Source: Grifola frondosa (Eukaryota; Basidiomycota; Agaricomycetes; Polyporales; Grifolaceae). From it: a stretch of DNA of 64,000 nucleotides. Positions 34,723 to 46,053 of the stretch are shown here, piece after piece; the first letter of the stretch is position 1; each line of letters opens with the position of its first letter. The stretch covers positions 310,001 through 374,000 of the forward strand of contig LUGG01000020.1 in NCBI GenBank assembly GCA_001683735.1. The letters run 5' to 3'. Under the pieces are notes generated by a model. That model was not told the origin of the DNA and did not search any database. It saw nothing but the letters and a program-made list of their open reading frames with translations. The translations under genes were made by a program, and so were the position numbers.

Positions 34723-37523
34723 ATGGTGGACTTTCCTTCCTCCGATTCGCACCTTTCTACCAGCATCTCGGCCGATGTTCGTTACCAACGTCCGCCTCAT
34801 TTGCCTTTTCGTCGCATTTCGCTGCCATCCGCGCCGAACCTGTTGCAACGCCAGTCTGTCGTCAGCACCGTGTCCTTCGACTCGCTGCCCGAGGAGGCGC
34901 ATACTCCTGTCGTGCCTGTAGTCATCAAGAACGCGGTGAGGGGTCCAAAGCATAGACCTTCATCCTTGGATGGTGCTGCTCGCAAAGGAGGACGCAGAAA
35001 GGATGCCCGAGTGCAGGATGAACAAAGGGAGGTGAAGCGGAGGAAAGTCATAGGCGAATTTTACGAGACGGAGAAATCCTATGTGGATGGATTGGAGCTC
35101 ATTTATGCAGTGCGTAACTCACCACCAACTTCTCTTCTGTGTATGTATGCATGCTAATTTTGCCGCATAGCACTTCCTAACACCCATTATTGCATCTCTG
35201 GATACCCCTCATCCTCTTCTCGATCGATCCGAACTCACCTCAGTCTTTTCCAATTTCATTGATATCTGGAATTTACATCGGTCATTTTATTCTTCTTTGA
35301 CCGCATTCCTGAACACATCGGCGTCCAACCTATCACAAGATGCCCCCTCCCGTTATCTCCGGTTCTACTCTCACACTTTCCCTATCTATCCTTATACACT
35401 CCGTTCGTTAGCTCATTTTCTGACGCGCTCTCTTCTTACGCACATCTTTTACGCACAAACCATGCTTTCGCCTCCTTTATAGCTCAGCAGGAAGCCGATC
35501 CGCGCTGTGGCAAACTCAAATTCCGGGACTGGTTGCTGACAATTGTGCAGAGGTGTCCGCGTTACCTCCTCCTCCTCAAGGATATGATAGGCTGCACAGA
35601 TCGCGAGGACCCCGAATATGCCTCACTGATTGCAGTCCATACTCTCGTTTCGAAGAGTGAGATTCACCCTTTCTATCAAGGTCCAATCCGTTAATAGACT
35701 TTACTTCCCTCACAGTAACACTTTCGCTTAACACATCTCTACACACACACGCTCAGACTCTCGCGCTCCTTGCACTTCAGCGAAACACTGCCAATCTGCC
35801 TTTCCAACTTATCACGCCTGGACGTACTTTCCTCAAGCGCGCACCTCTGCTTCAGTTGGAAGGATCCATACCTAAAGAACGCGAATTTCTATTATTTTCT
35901 GACTGCCTCATTTGGTTGGCTAGCGCCGACGGAGACTGTTTTTCAGACAAGTGGGAGCTTCAATCGGGAGCGAGGAGAGGAGGGAGACCGTCGCTCGTGC
36001 GCACACGCAGTAAGAGCGACGCCGACCTGCCGTTCGCTGCAGAGGCCGTTAAGCGCAGGGAGTCTCTGCTGAAGTTCCACATCAGCGGTAGTCCAAAAAA
36101 GAAGACCAGACACGCAAGCAGCGGGGTGGAAGACCGGTGGATCTATAAGGGCTACATGGAGTTGGTGGATTTGGAGGTCGTAGTCAGCTCACAAGCGGAA
36201 CCTGGTGAAGAAGGACGATTTGAGCTCCTAAGCCCCGAGCGATCGTTCGCGGTTTTTGCAGGTGCGTATGACTCAGACAATATAACCCGGCTCCATAATT
36301 GATCGCGTATATCTCCATCAGCGAATGAAGAAGAGCGAGATGAATGGAGCTCGGCTATCCGCAATGCGAAGGCATCTTTACTCATCTCGTTGAACGCGAT
36401 GCAGCCTAACTCGACCTTGACGTCTTCCTCATCGACAAACCACCTACGGCGCACCCTCCAGGCATTGCCATACTCACCCGCAGAGGATAGCGCCAAGCCG
36501 AAGAGAGTTAAGGTTGAGCACTTCATGCCAGCCATCTGGATACCGGATGGCAAGACAGAGAGCTGCATGAGGTGCGGGCGGACGTTCGGTTGGCGTAGGC
36601 GGAGACACCATTGTCGGCTTTGTGGCAGATGTGTCTGTAGTGGCTGCTCTGGCAAGGTGAGCGATAATTTCGATCCCACACTCTAAGGCCATTAAGGCCA
36701 TATTCACAATTCCGTCTTGTAACAGACTTTCTTCATCTTCGATCCTAACAGCAAAGATGCACATAAAGCCGCTCGAGCCTGCGATGCATGCTACGAAACC
36801 GTTTTCCCGCTACTTAATGTGCCTCCGTCCGTAAGCGTGTCTGCTGGCACCACACACTCTCATTTCACATTGTCCGGTCTCAAATCTATGCCATCACTCC
36901 TTATGCGGGATACGAACAACAGTACGCCCTCTGTCCTAATGGCTCTGGATCGGGGGAGCCCTAGGCGTGCAGGCACCAGAATAGATGATGACTCGCCCGC
37001 TGTCCAGTCAGAAGACTTGGGATCGCCGGCGCCAGCCATCAGAGTGAAACCCCCACCGCGGCCACGGAGCTACATTCAGATCCTTGAGGACTTCCAAGAA
37101 CATGAACACATGGAGGAGCCCGAGAGCCCGGGGGCATCGCGCTATAGCGGACACGCAGGCGGGGATGCGCAGTCTGTGCTGGATGAACGCGACGAGGAGC
37201 CCATAGATGATTCGCAGTACATGACGGCGGAGCCTCCCAGTCCCGGAGATAGCCTCCCAGCCACACCCAAGAAGGAAAATACCGCGCGGGTGCATAAGCG
37301 CTTTTCGTTGCCCGCAGTGGCACTGCAGACGACCCCTGTCACTGCGCGCCCGAACGCGGTCGGGGAGGGGAAGTCGCGGCGGTTCTCGTTGATTCTCGGG
37401 AAGAGCGCAAGTTCTGCGCACTCGGGAGAGGGTTCGCGGCTTGCCACGGGCTCGCAACGGCTGAAGCATAGTGCCGCTGCAGGGAAGTTGAGCGATCTTT
37501 TGGGACGCAGCAGAGAGCGTTGA
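34723..37523 (+). CDS. FGD-type Rho guanine nucleotide exchange factor (DH-PH-FYVE)
   Basis: Activates a Cdc42/Rho-type GTPase at PI3P-containing membranes. Domains in order: a Ser-rich N-terminus with RRKVIGEFYETEKSYVDGLE at the start of the DH domain; HFLTPIIASLDTPHPLLDR, SVFSNFIDIWNLHRSFY, HFPYLSLYTPFVSSFSDAL and IVQRCPRYLLLLKDMIG within it; a PH domain (FLLFSDCLIWLASADGD to EEERDEWSSAIRNAKASL); then the FYVE zinc finger with WIPDGKTESCMRCGRTFG and RRRRHHCRLCGRCVC; and a long disordered C-terminus ending LSDLLGRSRER. The frame breaks inside the DH domain: after NLSQDA the expected PLSPVLLSHFPYL needs one more C in the run 35343-35347. Otherwise intact, with at least five introns. The ATG at 34723 opens MVDFPSSDSHLS. 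Confidence 0.88.
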
Positions 37524-38220
37524 CGATGGTGTTGATGTTGTATCCGATCTTGTTGGACTTGTGCTCTATCTCTTCCGCATCTCATAGCACATTTATGTAC
37601 ACTATCCACTGTACCGCACCATTTCAGAATGTATTTTTAGAATATAACTTTCTCCTTTGCTTTCGAATTGCCAGTGGGGAACCCACAACGAACAGGAGAT
37701 GATTGCGGACATGCAGCGACGTTCATTCTTACTGCGGCAAGTTGTTCGACTTTTCTTAGGACAGTGATGATAGGTAGAAGAGGTGCCGAATCCTCCAACA
37801 AAGACTTATAGAGATTATTGTTGGGGAATTCCTCTGTGTTCAAACGTAGCAGGACACCAGCGCTGTGATCACAGACCAATTTATCCATTAGATAGCGGCC
37901 ATTTTCAAATTTCAACAACGAGGGAGGGCAACTCACTCGACGCTCATAATTAGACACTATCGGAGTGTTTGCATTGTGCGTGATATTGTGAACCTGGGTT
38001 TCAAACTAATACCATCTGTGTCATGTTGGTGCCACAGGCCGCACTCACCATACAATCAAAACTCAACAGTAACATAGCCAGGAGATGTCCCGGTTTCCAC
38101 TCAGCCGACGAGTAACTCTAGCCCCACAAGACATTTGTACTGATTACTTTCTATGGAGTTACAGCATACTTCGATAGCGAACAGACATCCCTATCCCGAG
38201 TTCGGCATTCATCAAATAGA
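37524..38220. other. Intergenic between convergent genes, no gene seen
   Basis: Contains the 3' ends of the Rho GEF and the alpha/beta hydrolase. A minus frame at 37637-37957 has no motif. Confidence 0.5.
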
Positions 38221-39493
38221 TCATGCCAACGAAGCAAACAAAGCCATAGCTTCTTCGGGCCGATCCCAATGTCCCTGAGAGATGAATATGAGCGCGATAT
38301 CCATGGAATAGTACAATTGATCATGAAACCACTTACGAAATGGTTCACGCCTTTGAATAATATGAGCTCGACATCTCTGCCACCGCTGCTCCCATTCTCC
38401 GCCAACATCTTCTCAACATACCAAGCGGACCAAACGGCATTCCAAAGAGACATATCACACCATATATGACGCACACGTATTTCGGGGAGCGCAGGCTTCG
38501 TGAACGTATGACTGTCTTCCCCGGCCTCTGAGCCGCCCGCCGACAACAACGGAAAGTAGGCGCGCATAAAATGGTCGAAATACACCTCGGTGGGAATCGC
38601 TTGGAACTTCATTTCGGCCTCCATGGGTTCAAAACTGACCTGCGATGCAATCTCCTCCTGAGACATAGTAATGAATAGAGGAGGAGGATCGAGCGCAGTA
38701 TATGGCGGACGAGGACCAGAGATTAACCCCTTACATGGATCTCGAGACTTGAGATCGGGTGGGTATTATAGGAGGAGACCCATTGCATGAACAGACCCAA
38801 ACGATCCGCAATCGGGATGTTCTCATCTTGAAGAGGGATGTAGAAAGTTCCAGGAGGAGGAGGGAGTCCCAGCGCGACGGACGGAGGATCTGATCATAAA
38901 AATATGAATAGAAGTTGCATTGTGATCTCAAATCGCGATACGTGCCGTAAACTATGACGGTCCTCAGGTTGGTTTCGAGGACTGCTTGCTCCACAGCAGT
39001 CAACTCATTCACATGCGCCAAAAAGGAAACGACGGGAGAGTTGCCTAGGGACCATCCAAGGAGGCTAATTCCCCCGCTCTTTGCACCAACAGCGTCTTGC
39101 TTTGGGGGGTACCTGCTGTCCGAACGAACCAGACAAGGAATTCGGCAATATGGCTACCGCGACTGGCCAACAGATTGCTCTGTGCTTGGACATCGCCAGT
39201 GTCGAGGCACTGGAGCTCCGAAGCGGTGAATGGCGTAGTGTTAGGATACCCTCGGCGGTTGAGGAGAACTAGTCGGATATCGTGCTTGTGCGCGAATGGT
39301 ACCAGTCGATGGAATGTTGCTGTGGTGCAGTGATAAGTTATCATGCATTTGTTACAGAGAGGTAGTATCTACCTGAATGGAAGGCACTGCCATGGAGCAT
39401 GACAAGGGTGGTATAAGTCTGCGTATTGGATGGCGGTACGCCATAGTCTTCGAAGTAGAACGAGACACCGCCACTTAGATTTGCGAAGGGCAT
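38221..39493 (-). CDS. Alpha/beta-hydrolase fold enzyme
   Basis: Soluble serine hydrolase of the AB-hydrolase-1 type; the substrate is unknown. It starts MPFANLSGGVSFYFEDYGVP, then TYTTLVMLHGSAFHSG (oxyanion HG motif). Further motifs are VLLNRRGYPNTTPF, the nucleophile elbow LLGWSLGN, an acid region before WYVEKMLAENG, and the catalytic His in GVNHF joined to GHWDRPEEAMALFASLA, TGA at 38221-38223. Six or so exons; the last intron has donor GTAAGT and acceptor CTCAG. One break: between VRTAGTPQ and PPKQDAVGAKSGGISLLGW the frame needs one more base in the run of six G at 39104-39109 (C on the coding strand). All three catalytic elements are present otherwise. Nothing in the neighbourhood suggests a pathway. 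Confidence 0.78.
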
Positions 39494-40099
39494 GATGATG
39501 AGAGCTGGGAAGGGATTCTCTGATGAGAATCCCGGCGGTTCTTAACCAAAAAATTTGTCCATGTGAGCCCCATGTGATCACAACATTCTCGTCACAGCAT
39601 TACCTTAGTCTCCCGTAGGCATACCAAAAAATGAGTGATCTTTGTTTTGGATGGGAGGACAGATCACTCACTATGTGGTCTGCTTCCATACGCGCCTCTC
39701 AACCCGTAGTACAGCCATTCGTCGGAGTTGAGAAATGCCGTCCGGTAAGCCCTATGTTACGCGTTTCGTAGTACAAATATGCAATGATGCGCCGCCCTCC
39801 TCCTATCCTCACATCTAGCGGGGTGTGTCCCCTCGTAGTGTAGTATTAGTGATCGGGGAATAATATGTGTGACGTTCGCCCGAGTGATCCCCGCTCGCAA
39901 TGACTCAGTCGTGCGGCGTGCATTACGCTCTCCGTGCCCTCGGCCGGCCTCCTCTATCCCTCCTCCGTGTCGTGGCAGGCAACTGTGCTGCCGCGGTGGC
40001 GGCGTTTGCAAACAATCGGCCTGTATCTTTGACGAAATCCAATAGCGGTATTAGCATTGTGGGTTCAGAGAGTAAGTTAGGAACAGTCCTCATCCTCGC
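39494..40099. other. Intergenic, no gene seen
   Basis: Upstream of the hydrolase. A plus frame from 39900 (MTQSCGVHYALRALG) stays open for about 70 codons before a GTAAGT, but nothing supports it as a gene. Confidence 0.4.
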
Positions 40100-40530
40100 G
40101 GGTATGCGGCGCCAATGGCGTCTTCGTAGGTCTCCGTACTATTTGCTCGTACTCGGGGCAGAACATAAGGTAGTGCATAACAGTCTCGTCGCGCGTTGGG
40201 CAGTGGGGACACTTGGGCGGGTCGGCCTTTCCGATCGGGTGGAGATGCTTGTTGAACGGCGCGTGGGAAGGAGGGCGCTCCGGCCAGGTAAGCTACATCA
40301 TCTACGAAACCAAGCGAAAGTTCATTGTCCCTGGTGTTGGCATGCTCGAGGATGGGTGCATTGTAGAGTATGAATGCTACTCCTGACTCCGGACATCCCT
40401 GTTTGACACCTTTAGTTAAAAGCATGGGTGCCGATACATAGTCGTCGAAAATAACTACTGCGTGCCGGCCCTCAGTGCGACGCTCGAATCGTGCAACTTT
40501 GACCGCAATAGCTGGCGATCCAACGACCAC
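40100..40530 (-). mobile_element. Remnant of a LINE-type (non-LTR) retrotransposon: reverse transcriptase and C-terminal Cys/His motif
   Basis: The minus strand reads AVVIFDDYVSAPMLLTKGVK, QGCPESGVAFILYNAPILE and LSLGFVDDVAYLAG. These are the QG(D/C)P and F/YxDD blocks of a non-LTR reverse transcriptase, spaced as in LINEs. Further on, in another frame at about 40220-40140, comes KCPHCPTRDETVMHYLMFCP, the C-x2-C-x-H-x-C motif usual at the C-terminus of fungal LINE ORF2. The two blocks lie too close together, and in different frames, for a working element, so a middle portion is deleted. No 5' end, poly-A tail or target duplication was found. It is a decayed copy. Confidence 0.75.
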
Positions 40531-41397
40531 GAAATCAGACCGTCGCTGTCCGAAAATAGCCGCCACAGAAAGAATCACTGAAGCAATCCCGAAAGAAAAG
40601 ACTGCGGCCCCCACCAATGCCAAATCGTCTCTAAAGAACGGATGCATCGTGATGCGACTACGGAGATAGACTTGGGTGACGTATCAGATAGGCCTCTCGC
40701 CCGAACGTGTACCACCTACGCTGGACTTCGAACACATCAGAACGCACCTCCAAGATCAGGAAACTCGATGACGATGTTGTTCATCATTCTGGGAACAACA
40801 GCTACAGCAGGACGTCATGTTGGCCTCAAATGGACGAATATGATTTGTGTGTTTATAACGAGACCCGTCACACCGCTCCTTTTCGCGTTCTTGACTACGC
40901 AAGTCTGTAATAGGGAAGGATTGAGATTGAGGAAACGGCGCCGACAGCGTTTGGAGGTCGGAATTAGCGTTCCACTCAGTGACATGACGACGAGAGCACG
41001 ATGTATATATGAGGCATACCAGATTGAAAATGATATCAAAATCGAAGTGCATGCTACGATCATGATGATCAGTCATTCCACAGGAGAGATGAACAAGGTC
41101 CCCGCTTCGTCTAGGGTAGACAAAGGAGATCGCGTTCAGCTCATCATACTGGGAGACAAAAAAAACAGGCTTTGCATCGAACGCAACTGCCAGCAGCAGA
41201 AAATATCAATGATGGCTGTGAGCTTTGCAAACAGAGAGAAAACATTGGTTCGTAGGTAACTTTCCCACGGGTCCTGACCAGAAAGTGGGTGGCTGTAATA
41301 GCACGAAAATCTGTATCAAACTCTCAGTGAACAAACTTCAATCTAAATGTCTCTCCGCTGTTCGTCGGACTAAAGCTATCTACCACCATGACCAGTT
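40531..41397. other. Intergenic, possibly more LINE or membrane-protein debris
   Basis: Minus frames here encode hydrophobic segments (LALVGAAVFSFGIASVILSV at about 40560-40620; MIVACTSILISFSIWYASYI at about 41060). They do not join into a protein I recognise. Confidence 0.3.
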
Positions 41398-44056
41398 TGC
41401 ACCCTGATGGGTGCGCGAAACCTCACGCGATGCCTGACCCATCTCTTGACTTGCCACCGACCCCCCTTCGACACACTCGTCGAGGTCCACATCCCCTGTC
41501 CTCGCGGAAGAGACAGTTGTATCTGAGCCATTGAATGCGCAAAAGAAGAAGAAAAAGAAGCGAGGCAAGAAAAGCGCGAAGACGAAAGAGACTTCTGATG
41601 TCACCGCCACGAACGTTGAAGGCGACGCGGACGATGATCGCCCTCCAGTACTCTGCATCAGCCGAAACAAGCACTGGAGATATATCAGCTCATATCATGT
41701 ATGTCTTCATCCCTTCGGGTGGTATGTCTCTCATAGATCCAATATCTATAGGGCCCATGGCTGCAGCTCCCTCTCGAGCTTTTGGAGTCTTTGTTGCTCC
41801 TCAATCTCGACCCCGCGACACTTACAGCTGCTGACTCCAAGCTCTCTCCTCTTCCCTCTCCCACATCATCTAGCTCGACGTATAAGCTGCGCGACCGCGG
41901 CTTCGCTGGCATTGGTGATCACTCCCCTCCTGACTCCCCACGCAGTACGTTCGCGAGTCTTCCGCCTCCGCCATCCTTTCCAACTCCCAAGCCGGGAAAG
42001 GCAACACCCCCGCCGATAGACCCTGGCGTGTTTCGCTCCGTCACACACATACGCCGCCTTATTGACGAAGCCTCTGAGTTATCTGTGCGCGCAAGTTCCG
42101 GATTATCGGCGGCGGCGCTGAATTCAATCCGTGGGGGCAGTCCAGGGATTGGTAACAATCCATGGGCAACTGCCAGTTCCCTCGGGATCAATCCTCTAGG
42201 AGATCAGGGTGGTGGCGGACGGAACGTCGCGATGTCTGCAATGCGTGTACATCGACTGCGAGCACTGGCTGTCCAGAAACTCGCCGCCGCGTACAAGGCG
42301 GATGAGATTGCTTCGAGTGTGATGGTCATGCAGGGAGGGAGCGTGTTCGATGATATAGCAGAGCGCGTTCTCAAAGCCGGTACGTGTACTTTCATCGTAT
42401 CTACTGTTCTGCCAATTGAGGGCCATGGTAGACCCTCACGACGTGGATGCGAAATATGTGCATTTCTTCCACGAGAAAATTCCGTCTCGGTAAGTCACCA
42501 GAATGTCTCTGCCGTGTTACTATGATCGACATATTACCAGGCAGCTGGCGGAGTCTACGACAACGCAGCTGCTCAACGAGTTAATAGCAGCACATCCTCA
42601 GCGTCTGGAATTTTACCGTACGCGCGGGATCGTACACTGTTTCCGGGATGAGTATGCCTTTGCTGTTAAAGACTTTACACACGTCATCAAAGAAGCCCGC
42701 GTACTTCGTAAAGTCAAGACCGCTCATTTTAATAGCACTCTTCCCAACGAGAAACAGCGTGGCAAAACGACTAAGAAGAAGAAGGGAAAATCTGGCGGTA
42801 GCAAGATAAATGGACAGGCACCACCGAGCGGAACTTGTGCTCCGAATGGGGAATCTCTCACTATTGATGGTCCTGACGGTGAACAGCTCGTTCTCCATCC
42901 ATCCGTTTTACCAGATGCGCCGGAGCCAATTGAGCCACAATGCCTATTTCTCCGCGCAGCGGCGTACTTGCAGCATGCTGTCTACCTGATCGAAGAGGCA
43001 ATATTCAAGCTCGAAGGTATTCGTAAGGTGCCCTCTGTGGATGGCGCCGAGCTGCGTCTGTGCTACATCGAGAACGGTCGATACGGTGGCGTCGAGATGG
43101 GAAACCCTGAGGGGCCGCTGGGGAAGGGAGATGGCGCGAAACTCAAGGCATACAGGGAAGTACTTGCCGAAGAGAGCTTCCGCGAGCAGGTCATGTCCCT
43201 CGTGAAGAAGAGCATGCGTGACCACGAGAAGTTCCTTTCGCACTTCGATACGCTCGAGGGATCCTCAAACAGTGCAGACGTGGATATCGCGCAGCGCACG
43301 GAGTACGCTTTCCTCCTCTCCGAGTCGCTCCGTCCCGGAAGCCAGTCGACCCCGCCGCCGGTACCCGAATCCATCGCGATGTTCACGACGTACCACCCGC
43401 TGCTCGTCGAGTCACATTTCAGCATCCTGATTTGCCTCCTCATGCTCGGCGACTTCCCCGCCCTTCTCCCCGCATTCTCGCGCACTGCGGCGCTTGTCGA
43501 TGGCCTGGAGGGTTATCCCGTCTTTCTGCCCCCACGCTCGATGGCACAGGCCGAGTTCGTAGAGATTCTCGACCGTCTCGCGGGCGGGTGGAGAAACGGC
43601 ATCCAGCCGCACTCGCTCAGCCGCGCGAACTCCAAGCTCGCCATCGACGCTCCGCCGCGGTCACCGAAGGCAAAAGAAGTGGATCACGTGCCCACGCCGC
43701 CCTCGCCTGACACCGATCGCAGCGCACCCTCTGCGTCGTGCTCGTTGGGTATCAACGGATCGAGTTCGAGCGCCGTCCACGTCTCCCCATCTCCTTCAGG
43801 ACGCGAGACGCCCGCCAGCGGCGCAGGACGCATCGATCTCGTTGAAGCTTTGGATGCTGCGCGGATCCTTCTGGCTCCCGTTGCTGCTCGTCAATGCGAG
43901 AAGGCGGAGCAGGCCGCTTCGGAAAAGGCATTGGGCAAGGGCAAGGGCAAGAAAACGTCGCTGAACATCAATATTCCGCTCCATGGTCCGAGGGTTGAGA
44001 TCGTATTGGCATGGCTGGGCGCAGTACATCTGGCTGAGTTGGACACTGTCGCATAA
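41398..44056 (+). CDS. TPR-like conserved protein of unknown function
   Basis: I do not recognise the family. The N-terminus is Ser/Pro rich, then a basic run NAQKKKKKKRGKKSAKTK. After an intron (donor GTATGT, acceptor TATAG) comes GPWLQLPLELLESLLLLN, followed by a Ser/Pro linker and a helical region MRVHRLRALAVQKLAAAYKA. A TPR-like pair follows: LEFYRTRGIVHCFRDEYAFA, then VKDFTHVIKEA, and PQCLFLRAAAYLQHAVYLIE. Another Lys-rich insert (KTTKKKKGKSGG) lies between them. A helical domain near the C-terminus (MFTTYHPLLVESHFSILICL, LMLGDFPALLPAFSRTAALV) precedes a disordered tail and a conserved end (VEIVLAWLGAVHLAELDTVA). Near the start the frame changes between LPPTP and PSTHSSRSTSP; one more C in 41461-41466 repairs it. 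Short introns at about 42380 and 42490. It looks like a scaffold rather than an enzyme. Confidence 0.65.
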
Positions 44057-44279
44057 GCTCGATTCGATTTTTGTCCGGCATGTGGGTCCCATTGAGTTAC
44101 TATTTGTCATCTTGGATTCTGGCGTCTACGGCCTGGCTACCACCTTCTAGCGTATTTTGTGTTCCCGTCTCTTGATACCACCTATCGCAGCATGTAGGGG
44201 CGTAGCACTCCAAGTTGAGGTGTTTCTGTTATGGCTGTTAGGCACACAATGACTTAAATGTGGTCATGAAGCCTACCAG

Positions 44280-45127
44280 TCATTTTCGTTTGTCGGCTGC
44301 ACGGGCGGCCTGAATTTCCGTTCTCGCTTGCGCAGCAACTATGGAGAGATACCGGTTTATGGCAGGAGCAAGCACAAAGCCGGCGAATGATACCACGGGT
44401 ATCAGAAAGAGTAAAATGGGTAATGTAGAAGCAGGAAGAACACCAAAATAGAGCGGTTCGAGTAGCAGGATAAATGAGACTGGATCAACGATTGCATTCC
44501 GGATTGAATGTGAGGGCGTTAGGACGCCTGTATCTACCACCCGTACTCGGGCGTACTTCCGCCGAGTGGCAGATTGAAGGATGTTATCTGTGTTTCTGAA
44601 AGATGCCTCTCGCTCAGATATGAACTCAGCCAGAGATTCTGGGGAGTATATCTGAATGGAAAAATCTGCTGGCGACTATATGCGCGGCAGTAAGAACATG
44701 CCCTACTATTGTTTGTGTAGGATGCGTACCGAGGCTGGCCAAGACAAGCGAAGAGTAAACTTGGAATAGGACTCCCACTCCGGGTTATCAAGGTCCAAGA
44801 TAACCCAGATTTCGTTTGGGCAGGATTTCGTGGGGAATCCAGACCCTTGTGCGCAGACGCTTGCCAGAGGCGTATGTAGCGGTGCAGGCTGCACTTTCCA
44901 CAAACTCTCTGCAGCTCCGTACCGCAGAACTGGCCTATCATACTCGTTAGACGATTCCGCGGAAGCTTCACAATGTCGGCCATATCTCACCAATCTATCA
45001 ATGGTAATGACACGTCCCGACCCGGTGATGCGGCGAAGTTCACGATCTCGGTGTTAGCCCGCGCTTGCGGGAAGCTTGACATGACACTGAGACATAAATA
45101 CAGAACCGCCAGCCCCAGGTTGCGCAT
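44280..45127 (-). CDS. Predicted type I ER membrane protein, unknown family
   Basis: Not recognised by name. A cleavable signal MRNLGLAVLYLCLSVMSSFP is followed by a luminal domain: RANTEIVNFAASPGRDVSLP, then, across a clean 55-base intron (GTGAGA to GATAG), IDW joined to PVLRYGAAESLWKVQPAPLH. Next comes SCPNEIWVILDLDNPEWESY with KFTLRLSWPAS. A second intron joins this to SPADFSIQIYSPESLAEFIS. The C-terminal anchor is PILLFLIPVVSFAGFVLAPA, followed by a short basic tail ending AADKRK, stop at 44280-44282. A single exon junction set keeps the frame throughout, which supports a real gene of about 240 residues. The beta-rich luminal part plus one anchor resembles ER accessory subunits, but I cannot assign one. 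Confidence 0.6.
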
Positions 45128-45361
45128 GTTCTGGTAGTCAAGTGCTTGTGTGCGGTAAGTAAATACTTGGGATGTGGCGTTGCAACGCAATGGGCGTGTC
45201 TCAAATAGGCAAGTGTACAAGAACGCGTACATGGTCCGTGCACAGGGAGCTGGGGCGCTCTGGTCAGCTGCCAGGTCCATCGCCGCCATACATCCACCGT
45301 CACCTACGCAGCGCTGACCAGCTCTCTTTACAACTAACTACCAACAACTCTCACGAAGCAA

Positions 45362-45831
45362 ATGACAGAGCCATTGGCCCAACACCCCCCCGCCGGTGAG
45401 TACTAGTCCTCCCCCTCACTTGGCACAACGCGTGATTTCAACTACACACTGCAGTGAAAGTGGGCGGGCGTCGCCTTTCCACAAGCTCGAGGCCCAAGCC
45501 GCCGCCGCCGATGTACATATTCTATATGTGTGTACCATGAGCCTGACTGATGGCGCATCGTAGCGAAGCCAAGCCTCCGAGTCCGACGGTCGACGAGCCG
45601 ACGGACTACCCACGCCCTGCGCCTCCGGGAGAGCAGCCTCCCCACCATGAGGAAGAGATCCCAAAGAAGAAGAAACAAGGGCACGGTGGTGAAGAGCACG
45701 AGAGGAGACTGCAGGAGAGCCTTTACCGTAAGGCGGAACAGAACAGGCCATCGAAGGATTTCTATGCAGGTTCCAAGACCACGGGTGGCGCGCGGATTAG
45801 CCAGCCCGCAGGCAAGAACCTTACGGTTTGA
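45362..45831 (+). CDS. Small basic/proline-rich protein of unknown function
   Basis: Start MTEPLAQHPP in exon 1 (45362-45395), then a long intron to about 45563 (acceptor ATCGTAG). Exon 2 reads AKPPSPTVDEPTDYPRPAPP, EEIPKKKKQGHGGEEHERRL, SLYRKAEQNRPSKDFYAGSK and ISQPAGKNLTV, stop at 45829-45831. The donor phase does not match this acceptor unless one more C is added to the run of seven at 45385-45391. There is no domain, signal or membrane segment; it is likely disordered. The regular composition of exon 2 and the strong donor favour a real gene. Confidence 0.45.
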
Positions 45832-46053
45832 AGGAGAGACGGAAAGAAGCGATATGAGTTGTAGGAGTAGTCTGAGCCGTTGAAGTATCCTAGCTCTCAA
45901 TTGTACTCTTAGATATATTGGCCTTGGCGATTTTGCGGACGGAGATGAATGACATGCAATCTGACACCCAAGCGGCATGGATTACTCGGCGTGAGCATAA
46001 ACATATCTCGTGATAAGACAAGGAGCATGAGAAGAACAAATACAATCAATCAA

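Noticed and set aside
40642..41259. 205-codon plus frame and opposing hydrophobic minus frames
   Set aside because: The plus frame shows no family features. The minus segments look membrane-like but cannot be spliced into a recognisable receptor or DUF protein.
44945..45005. Apparent one-base frameshift in the ER membrane protein, first thought to be another missing base
   Set aside because: A canonical 55-base intron in matching phase (IDW joined to PVLRYG) explains it fully.
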